A model generated the notes under the pieces. That model worked only from the letters and a program-made list of their open reading frames with translations. It was not told where the DNA came from and searched no databases. Both the position numbers and the translations under genes were made by a program. From the NCBI GenBank assembly GCA_949128115.1, contig OX421961.1, positions 88,581,277-88,645,276 of the forward strand: DNA of 64,000 bases. Reading direction: 5' to 3'. This stretch comes from Anaspis maculata (Eukaryota; Arthropoda; Insecta; Coleoptera; Scraptiidae). Of this stretch, positions 11,598 through 22,689 are shown piece by piece (position 1 is the stretch's first letter; every line of letters starts with the position of its first letter).

Positions 11598-12160
11598 GAT
11601 CATGATACACGTACCTATTTTAAATACATAGCCCTCCTTAGCAATGTCCCGTCCGTAATTATTTACCATTCTCGAGACCATTCTAACAATCCATCTCATA
11701 TTCTCCGTAGGTATATAAAAGTAATATAAAATAGTAACTACATTTTTATTGCAAGTCGTAAATGCATTCAGCAGTAAGATAAAATCAATGGATTGTTTTC
11801 ACTTCGGAGTAAGTTTACGTAGGTATGCTATTATTTATTAATGGTTTTCGTCTTCCATTATTATTGTCGTTGTGATCGAAGCATTCCAAACACAGTCATT
11901 TGTATGGGTAGGTAGTAGGTACCTATAGATAGGTAGGTACATTTCGATTAAATCCTCGTGACAGTGAATGTAATTTCAAACGACAATGAGTTCCGTTATA
12001 TGAAATGCACCAACAATAGAAAAGATACGAACATTAACTCGTCAATCGATAACTTTTTTCCAGACATAACTGTTATGTAACCAGATATAACCACTGATTG
12101 ATGCGGGATGAGCTCAGCTTTGATGCAACTAAGCCTGGGCCACGGGCCACGGTGACCCGG
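11598..12160. other. Unannotated stretch with TAGGTACCTA words
   Basis: Contains clustered GGTACCTA/TAGGTAGGTAC words near 11910-11940. No gene or element end supported. Confidence 0.45.
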
Positions 12161-12837
12161 CTTTTTTAGCGCTCTTTCCCCCAAACGAATGGCGCTTTTG
12201 GATGCACTTTGTTCTACTATCCTCCGTCCGTATCGTCCGTCTGTCCGTCCGTCACGGGAGCGATTGCGGACAGATACTCCATCTTATGGGAGGGTATAGA
12301 CGCATATCTGAAGAAGACTTTGAAAGTTCTTTTTACGGAAGCTTTACATCGATTCGACCTTCGGGTCAATAGTTAGGTACTACTTGAAAAACAAGCGAAT
12401 ATGCCTCATGGGCATGAGGCTCAGTAGCGCACTTCCTTTTTGAAGGATTGGTGAACGCAAGATGTTAATTGGGGTTCTATCGTTATTTGGGCAGAAATTT
12501 CAGTATGGCGACTAAAATAGCGTCAGAATCATGAAATTTGGCTTAAAAATCAAAATGATCATGATCGTACTATAGACAAAAGCAAGTTCCAAGTTTCATA
12601 AAAATCGTTCCACTAATAAAAGATTTCAATATGGCAGCCAAGATGACGGCAGAATGTTGGAATTTGGCTGGAAAATAAGAATGATCATACGAAACAAAGG
12701 TAAGTCCCAAGCTCCATGAAAATTGTTGAGTGATAAGAAATTCCAATATGGTGACCAAGATGGCGGCAGAGCATCATTTGTCCAAAATCGGATGTATTTT
12801 GATGAAGTTCACATCGCCTGTGAATTTCACTCAAATC

Positions 12838-13705
12838 GGACCACTCTCAGAGAAATCCAAAATGGCGGACTAAAGATGGCGGCCAAGTGACAAAAATCAT
12901 TGGTCAAATTTATTTGGTGGACACGTACGCATTTGATTGGCATTTGCACCACATCGATATCTCTTTCCGTTGAGGCATATTTCTCCTAGTTCTATCACTC
13001 TGACGGCTCCGTGGCACAGGCGGTCGAGCAGCCGCCTGTGGTGCGAAAGGCTCCAGGTTCGATTCCTGGTATTGTCTGGGTGTTTTTTTCGCAGTTTGTA
13101 TATTTATAATAAAAGCGCAAAAACTCTTATGGCGTGAGGAGCCGATAAAGAGAAAAACATTTATTTATTTATTTATTTATTTATAGTTCTATCACTCTGG
13201 AATGCGTTCCAAATAGAGAATTCAAGATAGCGGCGGGGCATCAGTTGTCGAAAATTGGATGTATCTGAATGAAATTCACATTGCCTGCAAATTTCACTCA
13301 AATTGGACTACTTTCAGAGAAATTCAAAATGGCGGATCAAAGATGGCGGCCAAGCGACAAAAATAATTGGTCACCTTTATATTGTGAACACGTATGCATT
13401 CGATTGGCATTTGCACCACATCGATATCTCTTTTCGTTGAAGCATAATTCTCCTAGTTCTATCACTTCGAAAAAGGTTCAATATGGAAAATACAAGAGGG
13501 CGGCGGGGCATCAATGTCGAAAATTGGATGGATCTTGATGAGGTTAACATTGCCTGCAAATTTCATTTCAATCGGATCACTTTTAGAGAAATTCAAAATG
13601 GCGGATCAAAGATGGCGGCAGAATAACAAAAAACCAAAAGTCAACTTGACATCCTGAACATATGTACTATTGATCAGCGTTTACATCACATCGATATCTT
13701 TCTTT
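12838..13705 (+). repeat. Three ~275-bp direct repeats carrying AAATGGCGG-AAAGATGGCGG blocks
   Basis: The block CAGAGAAATTCAAAATGGCG occurs near 12847, 13315 and (with TTAGAG) 13585, each followed by AAGATGGCGGC, an ACATATG/ACGTATGCA block and CATCGATATCTCTTT. Units 2 and 3 start 275 bp apart; units 1 and 2 start 468 bp apart because the SINE plus duplication (197 bp) sits between them. Confidence 0.75.
13003..13184 (+). mobile_element. tRNA-derived SINE, 15-bp target duplication
   Basis: Flanked by AGTTCTATCACTCTG at 12988-13002 and 13185-13199, a perfect 15-bp duplication. The head has an A-box-like TGGCACAGGCGG (about 13012) and a canonical B box GGTTCGATTCC (13056-13066), the internal RNA polymerase III promoter. 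The 3' part reads GCAAAAACTCTTATGGCG...GCCGATAAAGAG and ends in (TTTA)n. A second member is at 26023-26231 on the minus strand. Confidence 0.88.
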
Positions 13706-13902
13706 CCTGAGGAGTTATCCCGGGTACAGACGGACGGACGGACGGACGGACAGACTAAGTGAAGCTAAAAGCGCCCTTTTCCCATTTTTTGGGAAAGTGC
13801 GCTGAAAAGCTTTATTCCGAATCGAACTTTGGCATAGGATCTGTAAAATGCCGCCCGCTTCAGTTGAAATGGTTGCAATTTGCGGACTAGTACTCGCTTA
13901 TA

Positions 13903-14355
13903 CTGGCTGAACCAACGAAAACAAAACAGACAGATTTTCGAGAATCTGCCCTTATTTTTAAAAAAATCAGCCTGGACAAGTCAACTTTGTTTACAAGGGA
14001 GACGTTCAAATGCTATTAATTTAACCGTAAAGTTTCACCCTCGTAGTCAGGGGGGCAACCCCTTCAAAAATTTCAAGTGACAATTGGGGTTGAGTGATAC
14101 ATCATTGGAAAGCTGGTTCAACTGTCTCTACAGCGGCGTTATTTTTTTATTTTTTTTTTCGAATCAATGCAAATATTTCAAGATAATGCTTGTTTCAGTG
14201 TTTTTGGAGGGTAACAGCCCCTTCCAGGAGGCTGGCTCGAAGTTGCCGAACCCATGACGGGGCTCATGTTCCTCTAGTAAACTTATCACAGTATACAAAC
14301 AAATGAGTTCAAGTGACCTAAAATCTGTCTGTTTCGTTTTTGTTGAGCCACCCCG
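13903..14355. mobile_element. TA-flanked fold-back MITE, family F, without nested insert
   Basis: Inverted ends built on CCAACGAAAACAAAACAGACAG-type sequence (left) and CTGTCTGTTTCGTTTTTGTT (right), flanked by TA at 13901-13902 and 14356-14357. Closely related to 36265-37120, which has the same arms plus a nested insertion at its centre. The left edge is mutated (CTGGCTGAA instead of CAGGGTGGC). Confidence 0.75.
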
Positions 14356-14878
14356 TATAAACATACATTGGCACATATTAAGCGAGACTATATCTGTAGA
14401 AAACTTTCAGATTACTTTGAAAAATATGAAAATCGATACGACAGTTGAACGGTTACGAATTTTTTCACATTTGTGGAAATAAATTCTCCATTTTGAAGGA
14501 GCGCTATATTTAAAAGTTTGCAGTTTTCATCCGCGTCATAATATTTCATTCGACAATTTATAATTCTTAAATAGACATCACAATCGTTTCTACGGGTACC
14601 TACCTAAAAAGTAATCTACCTGAGCTAAGAAAAATCTACCCTTGATGATAATAATAAATAGAAATAGTAGCAATATATCTACTTACCTATTCAACAGACA
14701 GACAATCAACATGTTTATGTTGAATTCAATTTTTTTTTCACGGTAATCAGATTTACTTTCTAGCATAGGTTTGTATTAGGTCACCCCTCGGGTAACTCCT
14801 TTTCAGTACCTAAGTATTTTATACCCAAGAGAAAGTGGGCTACTGAGCCTCACGCTCGTGACGGAATATTCACTTGTT
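14356..14878. other. Unannotated stretch
   Basis: AT-rich, with TACCTACCTA words near 14600. Nothing else supported. Confidence 0.4.
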
Positions 14879-15044
14879 AGGCCCAGTATTACGAAACCGG
14901 GATAAGCTCGGTATAGCTATACTGGGTATAATCTTCTAGGTTACCTTTGTCCTCGCCTTTGTCAGCATGCAGCATGCGGCATGCCATTTATCCCAGGTTT
15001 ATTTTACTCGGATAACGCTATTCCGGTTTCGTAAGACTGGGCCT
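14879..15044. repeat. Hairpin MITE, AGGCCCAGT ends
   Basis: AGGCCCAGTATTACGAAACC at the left is mirrored by GGTTTCGTAAGACTGGGCCT at the right, giving a ~166-bp hairpin with an inner GCATGCAGCATGCGGCATGC stretch. No clear target duplication. Confidence 0.7.
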
Positions 15045-15064
15045 CAGTGTGAATTTAGTCGGTG

Positions 15065-15365
15065 TAGTCAGCTTATTTAGCCGCAAGTTTTAATTTTAGC
15101 CGTAAGCGCTGCATCGCTTTTTGGCTGTTCTGAGGAGGCTGGTTCATGAGAGCCAATGAGCGTCGCTGAGCTTGCGACTAAAATCAAAACTTGCGCCTAA
15201 ATAAGCTGACTAAACCCACCCTTATTCAGCCGTATGGTTTTAATTTTAGCCGTAAGTGCAGCACCGCTTATTGCACAACGCATGAACGCATGGCATGACA
15301 TCCAATGAGCGATGCCCTGCTGGAATATAAAATTGAAACCATGGCTAAATGAGCTGACTGAACCC
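15065..15365. repeat. Two adjacent related hairpin repeats
   Basis: AGTCAGCTTATTTAGCCGCA is mirrored by CTAAATAAGCTGACT (15065-15212). A second, related unit (CTTATTCAGCCGTATGGTTT to AACCATGGCTAAATGAGCTG) follows directly. Both carry TTTTAATTTTAGCCGTAAG and a CCAATGAGCG block. Confidence 0.65.
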
Positions 15366-15978
15366 ACCTTTACTTTTTAGACGTAAAGTAGAAATTCACC
15401 CATTTTTGAACACCTTAGTATTTATAATTTTTCTGAATTGTTTGCATAGGGAACTAAAAAAGCACGGAACGAAAATATGCAGGCGTAATTTAATCACTTA
15501 GTATTTGTTTAGGACACCTCAAACAGTGCTGTGTGTTGTTTGCACAAAAGCCATTTAGATACCTAAGAAAATAGTAAATTTAGGATGAAGTGAAGGATGG
15601 CACTCTAACCAAATGCTGATGGAAAAGTAGGTGGCTGTTTTATTATAGTGGGTACGTTCAACTCTGCTGTGATTCTAGTTAGCTTACCCCAGGTTGCAAC
15701 AACGCTCAATTAATATAATACGAAATTAGAAAAAATCTCTTTTAATCAGTAAGTACTCTTCGGTGAACAATAGAAATTCTGGTTTCACAAAAGAGAATGA
15801 TATATTGATTGATTAGTTGAAGATTTTATGCATTTCTCATGATCCACCTACAAGGATTGGCCAGACTGAAATCCATTTACCTAATCTGGTATTAGCGTTT
15901 ATCGCGTATAACTTTTTTGGTGCAACCAGAGTTAGAGTTTGTTTTATTTAAACTGCAGGACAACGAAGTTGCTGGTAT

Positions 15979-18191
15979 TAGTCCGGATGCTAGTTGAAAA
16001 TACCTTGCATTTTTTGATGAGAAGATGCCACTTGGTGGAAATGTTCTTTGCATCGTACTCTTCCGATCCAGAAAGGTAGCCATTAGCTCCATCCATGCCA
16101 GCGGCGTATATACAGGTAATACAGAAAAAAAAAAGTTTAAAAACTATATTTAATCAACCGAAACATGTGGAGACGTGTAACTCACCACATACATTGACTA
16201 TTTTATGCTTATGAAGTCACAGTAAACTGTTCTTGATTACCTTGAACCGTCTTTAAAATGTAGGGGAAAAACAGAGAAAAAAACAAGAACACTCTTTTTT
16301 CCATAAATAAGTAATTCTTCGAGATATTGACACAATACTTGGTATGTATTTCTACAAAAAGTAATGTTAGAAATGATATGAGCGGGGTAGCCAATTTCTA
16401 AGCCAACTATTTTCAGAAATACGATTGTAAACTTTTTTTTCCTCTTGAGCACCATCTTGAATCTGCCCTGTGAGGCATCGTTGAAAAAGTGATTGGTTAT
16501 TATGAAAATGATAACATGAAATCATTGCATTGCAAAAACAACCTCCTCATCATAATTTAGTGACCTCTTCGGCGGGAAAGAATTGCCATTCACGTATTTT
16601 TTGGCTCTTCAAAGCTTTAGTACCCATGATGGCATTTGCAACATCTGGAATGGTTAAATATGTTACGCATCATGAACCTTGGTGTACTTTGAGGTAGCCT
16701 ACCAAGTTTCACCATCATCAATTGAGAGGTTTGTTCTTAAAAGGTGTTTGAACAAAATTTGTGTCGTTTTTCTATGAAAAATACAAAATATCGGGTCTCT
16801 TCCCCTTACTTGATCCCTCACTGAGGATAGCCTGAAACCGACAGTCTCCAAATTTTTCATAATAATGGTTCAGTGGGAAGTACTTTTCAATGTTTAGTTG
16901 TCAAAAATTGCATAGTTGCGTTCAGATTCCAGACAGAGAGCGACAAAGAAGTTCATGCAGTCAAAAAAGACATTAATTACAGTCGAGAAAAACTAGTCCA
17001 GAACTAGACTGAAAGCCGTCTTGAGACCTTGCTTTTTACAACATAAATGTGCAATTTGGTATACTGTTAGAGCCTTGAGTTAGTGATATTTCAAGCCTTC
17101 CACTCACGCTTGAGAGTCTTAGAAAACCTGTGTATTGCGGGAAGCCTATCTAAAAAGGACATTTTCAGGATTTCTCCGTTGCTTTGAAAGTTGAGTCTTT
17201 TTTCACTGCATGAACTTCTTTGTCGCTCTCTATCTGGAATCTGAACGCAACTATGCAGATTTTGACAACTACACATTGAAGAGCAGTTCTCAGTGAACCA
17301 TTATCATAAAAATTTTGGAGACTTTCGGTTTCAGGCTTTCTTCAACGAGGGATCAAATGATGGTGAATGATCGAATATTCTGTATTTTCCATGAAAAAAT
17401 TAAACAAATTTTGTTCAAACAGCTTTTAAGAACAAACCTTTCAATTGATGATTGCAAAACTTGGTAGGCTACCTCAAAGTACATCAAGGTTCATAATGCG
17501 TAACATATTTTACCATTCCAGATGTTGCAAATGCCATCATGGGGACTACAGCTTTGAAGAACCAGAAAATACGTGAATGGCAATACTTTTTCGCCGAAGA
17601 GGTCACTAAATTATGATGAGAAGGTTGTTTCTACGATGCAACGATTACATATTACCATTATTATGATAACCAATCATTTTTTCCACAATGCCTCATAGGG
17701 CAAATTCAGGATGGTGCTCAAGAAGAAAAAAAAGTTGACAATCGTATTTCTGGAAATAGTTGGCTTAGGAATTGCCTACCCAGTTCATATCATTTCTAAC
17801 ATTACTTTTTGTAGAAATACCAAGTATTGTGTCAATATCTCTAAGAATCACTCATTTATGGAAAAAAGAGTGTTTTTGTTCTTTTTTCTGTTATTCCCTT
17901 ACATTTCAAAGACGGTTCAAGGTAATCAAGAACGGTTTGCTGTGACTTCATGAGCATAAAACAGTTAATGTATTTGGTAAATTACACGTCTCCACATGCT
18001 TCGGTTATTTGAATATAATTTTCCAACTTTTTTTTTCTGTTTCACCCTGTATACGCTGCCAGCATGGATGACGCTGATGGCTACCTTTCTGGATCGGAAG
18101 AGTATGATGCAAAGAACATTTCCACCAAGTAGCATCTTCTCATCAAAAAATGCAAGGTTCATTCCATTTTATGCAACTAGCATCCGGACTA
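15979..18191. mobile_element. Long fold-back element B1, TAT duplication
   Basis: Ends TAGTCCGGATGCTAGTTG and the inverted AACTAGCATCCGGACTA. Each side is flanked by TAT (15976-15978, 18192-18194). Arms are about 1 kb each and nearly meet: GTTGCGTTCAGATTCCAGAC (16916) is mirrored by GGAATCTGAACGCAACTATG (17236). The same short frame encoding SNITFCRNT appears on opposite strands at about 16350 and 17800, simply because of the inverted arms. No transposase. Its right end lies only 10 bp from the start of A2. Confidence 0.87.
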
Positions 18192-18201
18192 TATCGGAAT
18201 A

Positions 18202-20389
18202 TAGTGCAGTAAAGATAGTCAAAAAAAACCCCAAACCTTGAAAAAATTAATTCATGAAATTTTATAGCAGATATCGATTCAGAATTTCATTCTCTACCAC
18301 ATATTCAAAATCCCCGAAAATCCCAGTTGAGCATTCTTCTTGAGGCGCTGTCAAAGTATATCATGTTTGCTGCAACTAGTCCGAAAATGGTATTCTTGTT
18401 TTTGTCACACTAGAACTACATTGTTGGCTTAGAACTGTTGGTATATACTGCAGGGCATGACCAGACCTTCGTTCGAACCTCTTACTCGTATTTCACGAAA
18501 AAAAACCCACGGAAGTCGCTTTAATTCCCAATTAACAGTGTTGAATAAAGATAATCCGAGGATTAGTAACCAAGTTTATTAAAATCTGTTTGATTTGCGA
18601 CAGAGGCATGAAATTTGGTATGAGTGGTCTTCAAGTCTTCATGGTCTTCTTTCCAAATGTAAGCCTGACGCTTCGCCATATTTTGGTTAGGGGGGCCTAA
18701 GGACCCCCTTAAAAATTTGAAGTCTCAAGAACTCTCACAAACCACCGGTAAATATCGTCACACATTTCAAAAAGTAATCATTTGACTCTACACCAAACCT
18801 TGACAAGAGACACAATAGTTGTCGCCATGTACGCATTGTTCTTCGTGTTAAAAAAATTTTTCTTTGGAGTGTCAGAAAAAAACACAGTTTTTAATAATTT
18901 TTCAATCTAAGATACGGTAAGTTGATCTGCTGTGTATCATTATTCACTAATTTGTATTTGCCGAAGCTATTCATGAAGTTTGTTTTTTGATACTGTCATT
19001 CTAGGGATGACAGCTCCCTAAGAAATGAGCCAATTCAAGTGTGAAGTTCAACAGCGTTTTTCAATGATCCCCAATCAATATGATCGACAATTTATGAATG
19101 GATGGATAGCTGGAACTGCTCTGTAACCTAATTTTATATGACTGCACGCGGAACCAAGCGCAAAAGCATAGGATTTTTTTTTTCGCGTCGCTCATCATCA
19201 TAACATTTGTGCTCCTAGGGTGTGTTGAAAATATTTCTATACCGTGTATTCACTCGAACTGAGTGTTTTGAAGTATTCCACGCCTCAATCCTCATTCTTT
19301 GTGCCTTCTACTTGACAACTGCAGATCGTATTGACGTTTGTCTATACTCTTTAGTCTGTATTTGCTGTTGTTTCGCCAAAGTAGCATGAAATTTGGTGCA
19401 ATTCTAACAGTGATAGATGGCGCCTAAAAAAAAAATTTCGGGGCTTTCGCGCATCACTCCTCGTCTAGTTATACTCAATAAAATTATAAAACAGTTGAAG
19501 CTATCCACCCAATAATAAATTGTCATTAATATCAATTGGTAACATTGAAAAAAACGCTGCTGAACTAAGCACTTGAATTGGCTGGTTTCATCTGGAATTG
19601 TTGCTTCTAGATGTCAATATGAAGAAATGGACTGCATCAATGGCTTCGGCGAATACGAATTGGTGGATAATGATATGCGGAAGATGAATTTATTCCTCTA
19701 TTGCATGAAAAAATTATAAAAACCCGATTTTTTTTGACATTCCGAAGAATTTTTTTTTCATTATGAAGAACAGTGCGTACATGGTGACAACTGGTGTGTC
19801 TCTTGTTGAGATTCAACGTATAGTCGAATGATTACTTTTTGAGATGCGTGACAATTATTTTAATGGTGGTTTGCATGAGTTTCTGCAACTTCAATTTTCA
19901 AGGGGGTCGCTAGGCCCCCTAATCAAAATATGGCAAGACGCCATTTCTACATTTGAAAAGGGGACCATGAAGACCACTCATACCAAATTTCATGCCTTTA
20001 TCACAAAAAGAACAGATTTTATTAAATTTGGTCATTAATCCCCGAACTACACTTGATTACCGCTGGTAATTGCAGATTAAAGCTGGTTACGTGTTTTCTT
20101 TTGCGGGAAATAGGATTTCAGCGGTTTAGATGACGTTCTGGTCATGCCCTGAAGTAATACCAACAGCTCTGAACTAACAATATAGCTCTAATGTGACAAA
20201 AGCGAGGATACAATTTTTGGACTTGTTGCAGCGAACATGATATACTTTGACAGCGCCGCAAGAAAAATGCTCCAATGGGATTTTCGGGGATTTTGAGTAC
20301 ATGGTAGAGCATGGAATTCTAAATCGATAACAGCTTCAAAATTTCATGAATTAATTTTTTCAACCCCAAAACCTATCTTTACTGCACTA
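18202..20389. mobile_element. Long fold-back element A2, ATA duplication
   Basis: Ends TAGTGCAGTAAAGATAG and CTATCTTTACTGCACTA, flanked by ATA at 18199-18201 and 20390-20392. The inverted arms pair to about 19150 and from about 19450, leaving a ~300-bp unpaired spacer. Orientation is opposite to A1: its right arm matches the left arm of A1. It lacks the N1 insertion, so it gives the empty-site sequence for N1. Confidence 0.87.
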
Positions 20390-20439
20390 ATAATGGTTTG
20401 ACTTTGGAGGCCAATATCTCCCGATTGCCGATTGCCGAT

Positions 20440-21360
20440 TGCGATTTCCATTTTGTGTTGCGTTAACTAGTTTAATCTTTCCGTAACCCATCCCATAATA
20501 GTGAATGTTGAGAAAATTCATGTAAATTTTTTACAGGGTGATACGTAAAATCATTATATTGAAATAATGAAGAGTGTTGTCTTATCTCGGAACGGTTTTG
20601 AAATTACCCAGATGGGAAGTCTAACATTAAACATATAAATTTCTATGTTGAATGTTGCAGATTTACGAAACTCAGGCATATAGCACAAGCACAAAAAGTA
20701 TGGAAACTGAAGTTTCACATCGTTACCATGTTCAGGAGCTCAAACTTGCAAATAGAACATGTTCCACATCTAAAACTCTGATGAAATTCTGATGAAATTC
20801 TGACGAAATCCAGCGTACGAAAAACAGGCAGGGACAACCACTTAAAAAAGTGCCCCCTGCTTGGTCTCACACCAAATATTCGGGTTGTGTTGAGAATAAA
20901 ATTGTCCTGGACTGCCGTACGAACATCTTGCTCTGACATAAAAATGCGAGGTGCCCGATGGCCCCAAGAGGCGCAATATTTATTCATATTTGCGTGTTTG
21001 TTGTCTTTTAATCTTGCTCAATGTTCATCCATTCATCAAAAGTGACTTAATCCCGCGTACCAACAAGGCAAATTTGTAACATTCAAATTACAAATTTATA
21101 ACTCCATTTCTAGACTTCCAATCCGGGTAATTCCAAAACTGTTCCAAGATAAGACACCATACTTCATGATTTTTGTATTGGTAAACATAAAAAAAGATTG
21201 ACAAAAGCGTACGATGAAGTCGGTGCAATTTTGAAGCATTTTACGTATCACCCTGTAGAAATTCTACATTAAGTTTCTCAACATTCACTTTTACAGGATA
21301 GGTTACGGAAACACTAGGCTAATAACCACAACAAACAAAATGGAAATCATGCAACCATCA
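20440..21360. repeat. Outer palindrome around MITE M6
   Basis: GATTTCCATTTTGTGTTGCG (20441) is mirrored by CAAACAAAATGGAAATCATG (21334), and GAATGTTGAGAAAATTCATG by AAGTTTCTCAACATTC. The outer arms pair up to the TA on each side of M6, so M6 sits at the dyad centre. Confidence 0.8.
20534..21255. mobile_element. TA-flanked fold-back MITE M6 (CAGGGTGATACG ends)
   Basis: CAGGGTGATACGTAAAAT and the inverted ATTTTACGTATCACCCTG, with TA on both sides (20532-20533, 21256-21257). TA duplication and CAGGGTG ends suggest the Tc1/mariner (IS630) group; that assignment is inferred from the ends only. Confidence 0.8.
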
Positions 21361-21800
21361 ACGTCAAGCCCTGAAGAATTATTCGCAAAACAAGGATATC
21401 TGCGGCGATCTGTCAGGGCCAGCAAGGTTTACGTGTAAAAAAGTTGAAATTCAAATTTTCAATAAACTCAGTCGATCAAAGTTGTGCATTTCACCGAATT
21501 CGAGTGAGTACCCTCAATGGACCTTTTCAGAAAAGAAAGACAGATGCGTGCGCATTCGTACGGCGCCGAATATCTCCAAGGGAAACTTCGTTTGTTGAGA
21601 ACGAACTTTTTTCAAATATTCTGCGCGCTGATCCGACAGAGATGTGCGCGGCACCACACTGCGGCCATGTGGGGCCGTGACATAAATCGTGCGAGAGATT
21701 GAAAAGGTCCATTTAACATTTGCTTAACTTTTGGGGCTCGACGGGACGAGTTTCTGCCGGTCCTGCCTGACCACCGTCAGGATGGCGTGCGGTTGAGATT
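21361..21800. other. Unannotated stretch
   Basis: Overlapping short frames near 21444-21712 on both strands, GC-richer than surroundings, without a recognised domain. May be the remainder of a repeat. Confidence 0.35.
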
Positions 21801-21815
21801 TTAATATTTTGATGT

Positions 21816-21905
21816 ATTTTTATTTATTGTTATTATTTATTGTTATTTGTTTATAGTACAATGTAAGTACTGAAGGAACAATAAATATTATTATTATTAT
21901 TATTA
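21816..21905 (+). mobile_element. Severely 5'-truncated LINE tail with 15-bp duplication
   Basis: TTAATATTTTGATGT occurs at 21801-21815 and 21906-21920. Between them lies about 90 bp ending AATGTAAGTACTGAAGGAAC, AATAAA and (TATTAT)n, typical of a non-LTR retrotransposon 3' end. The exact right edge is blurred by the ATT tail. Confidence 0.75.
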
Positions 21906-22180
21906 TTAATATTTTGATGTTAGTTTGACAAGCAGTATAACAACTTTATTTTTGAACAAGCCAGTTTCACACCAGGTAAAAAAGCGGCGGGCCTACAATG
22001 CTGAACTAGAACATTTCTCCAGCTAACTAAATAGAATCACAGTGAAGTGAAACGCACTATACCATCCAATAAAATTATCAATTTTCTCTGTTTCTCTATA
22101 CCCACAATTATTATTGATTATACTCACTTCCATTACACAGTAATAACAAAACAACAAAAGCAAAGCATTGTCGGTGTCGC

Positions 22181-22186
22181 TTTATT
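22181..22186 (-). promoter_or_regulatory. Polyadenylation signal AATAAA of the MADF-BESS gene
   Basis: TTTATT on the plus strand is AATAAA on the minus strand, about 50 bp past the stop codon at 22235. Confidence 0.6.
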
Positions 22187-22234
22187 CTTTATGCAATTAT
22201 GAGTGTGATTACAACTTGCATAAGCAGATACTGT

Positions 22235-22689
22235 TCACATATGGTGTATTTCGAAAATTTCATTTTCCGAGCATGATAATCCTGCGCTATCTTTTAAATG
22301 GGGCTCAGTTTCCAAAATTTCTTGAATCTCAATTTCAGACACAGTAGCGAAAATTCTCTTCTTAGCCACGGCTTGGTTGTATTTTGAAAACTTCTTCAAA
22401 GTAGCTGACATTCCATGCAAAAACGCATCTATGTCATTTTCACTTTTGAGGGCAGCATCCTGGGCAATTTTGCTTTCCAAATGTTTTGTCATGGCCATAC
22501 ACAACTGATCTGAAGGAGATGGATCAGGATCACACTTTCGTTTCTTTGAGATCCTTTGAAGGGGATCATCAGATTCAGAATCTCGAAGGAATGTAAGTAG
22601 GGATTGAGGTTTTGGATCATCTGCTGATTGTTCAATTCTACTATAAGGGTGGTCTTTATCCTCACTGTTGTCATTTGACATACTTTCAT
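22235..22689 (-). CDS. MADF-BESS gene, exon 3
   Basis: Acceptor TATTTCCAG ends at 22690. Encodes residues 107-257: acidic Ser-rich linker, KKRK patch, BESS segment and a short tail ending EIHHM before TGA. Confidence 0.87.

Larger units (their letters stand above)
12162..13809. mobile_element. Non-autonomous element with GTCC subterminal repeats and internal tandem units
   Basis: Left end TTTTAGCGCTCTTTCCCCC and the reverse complement of the right end (TTTTCAGCGCACTTTCCC) are inverted repeats. Each is followed inward by GGCGCTTTT and then a CCGTCCGTCTGTCCGTCC run, mirrored at 13728-13755. The inside consists of three ~275-bp direct repeats. A SINE interrupts the first unit. GCTTTTTT and GCTTTATT at the two edges may be an imperfect 8-bp duplication. 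No transposase frame is present; superfamily uncertain. Confidence 0.65.

Noticed and set aside
13003..13080. tRNA gene
   Set aside because: A and B boxes are present, but there is no full cloverleaf; the unit has a SINE tail and a target duplication.
14879..15044. Hammerhead-like GAAACCGG in a hairpin repeat
   Set aside because: No CUGANGA box at a suitable distance on either strand.
16209..17953. Similar peptides on opposite strands (SNITFCRNT)
   Set aside because: They are produced by the inverted arms of fold-back B1, not by a gene pair.
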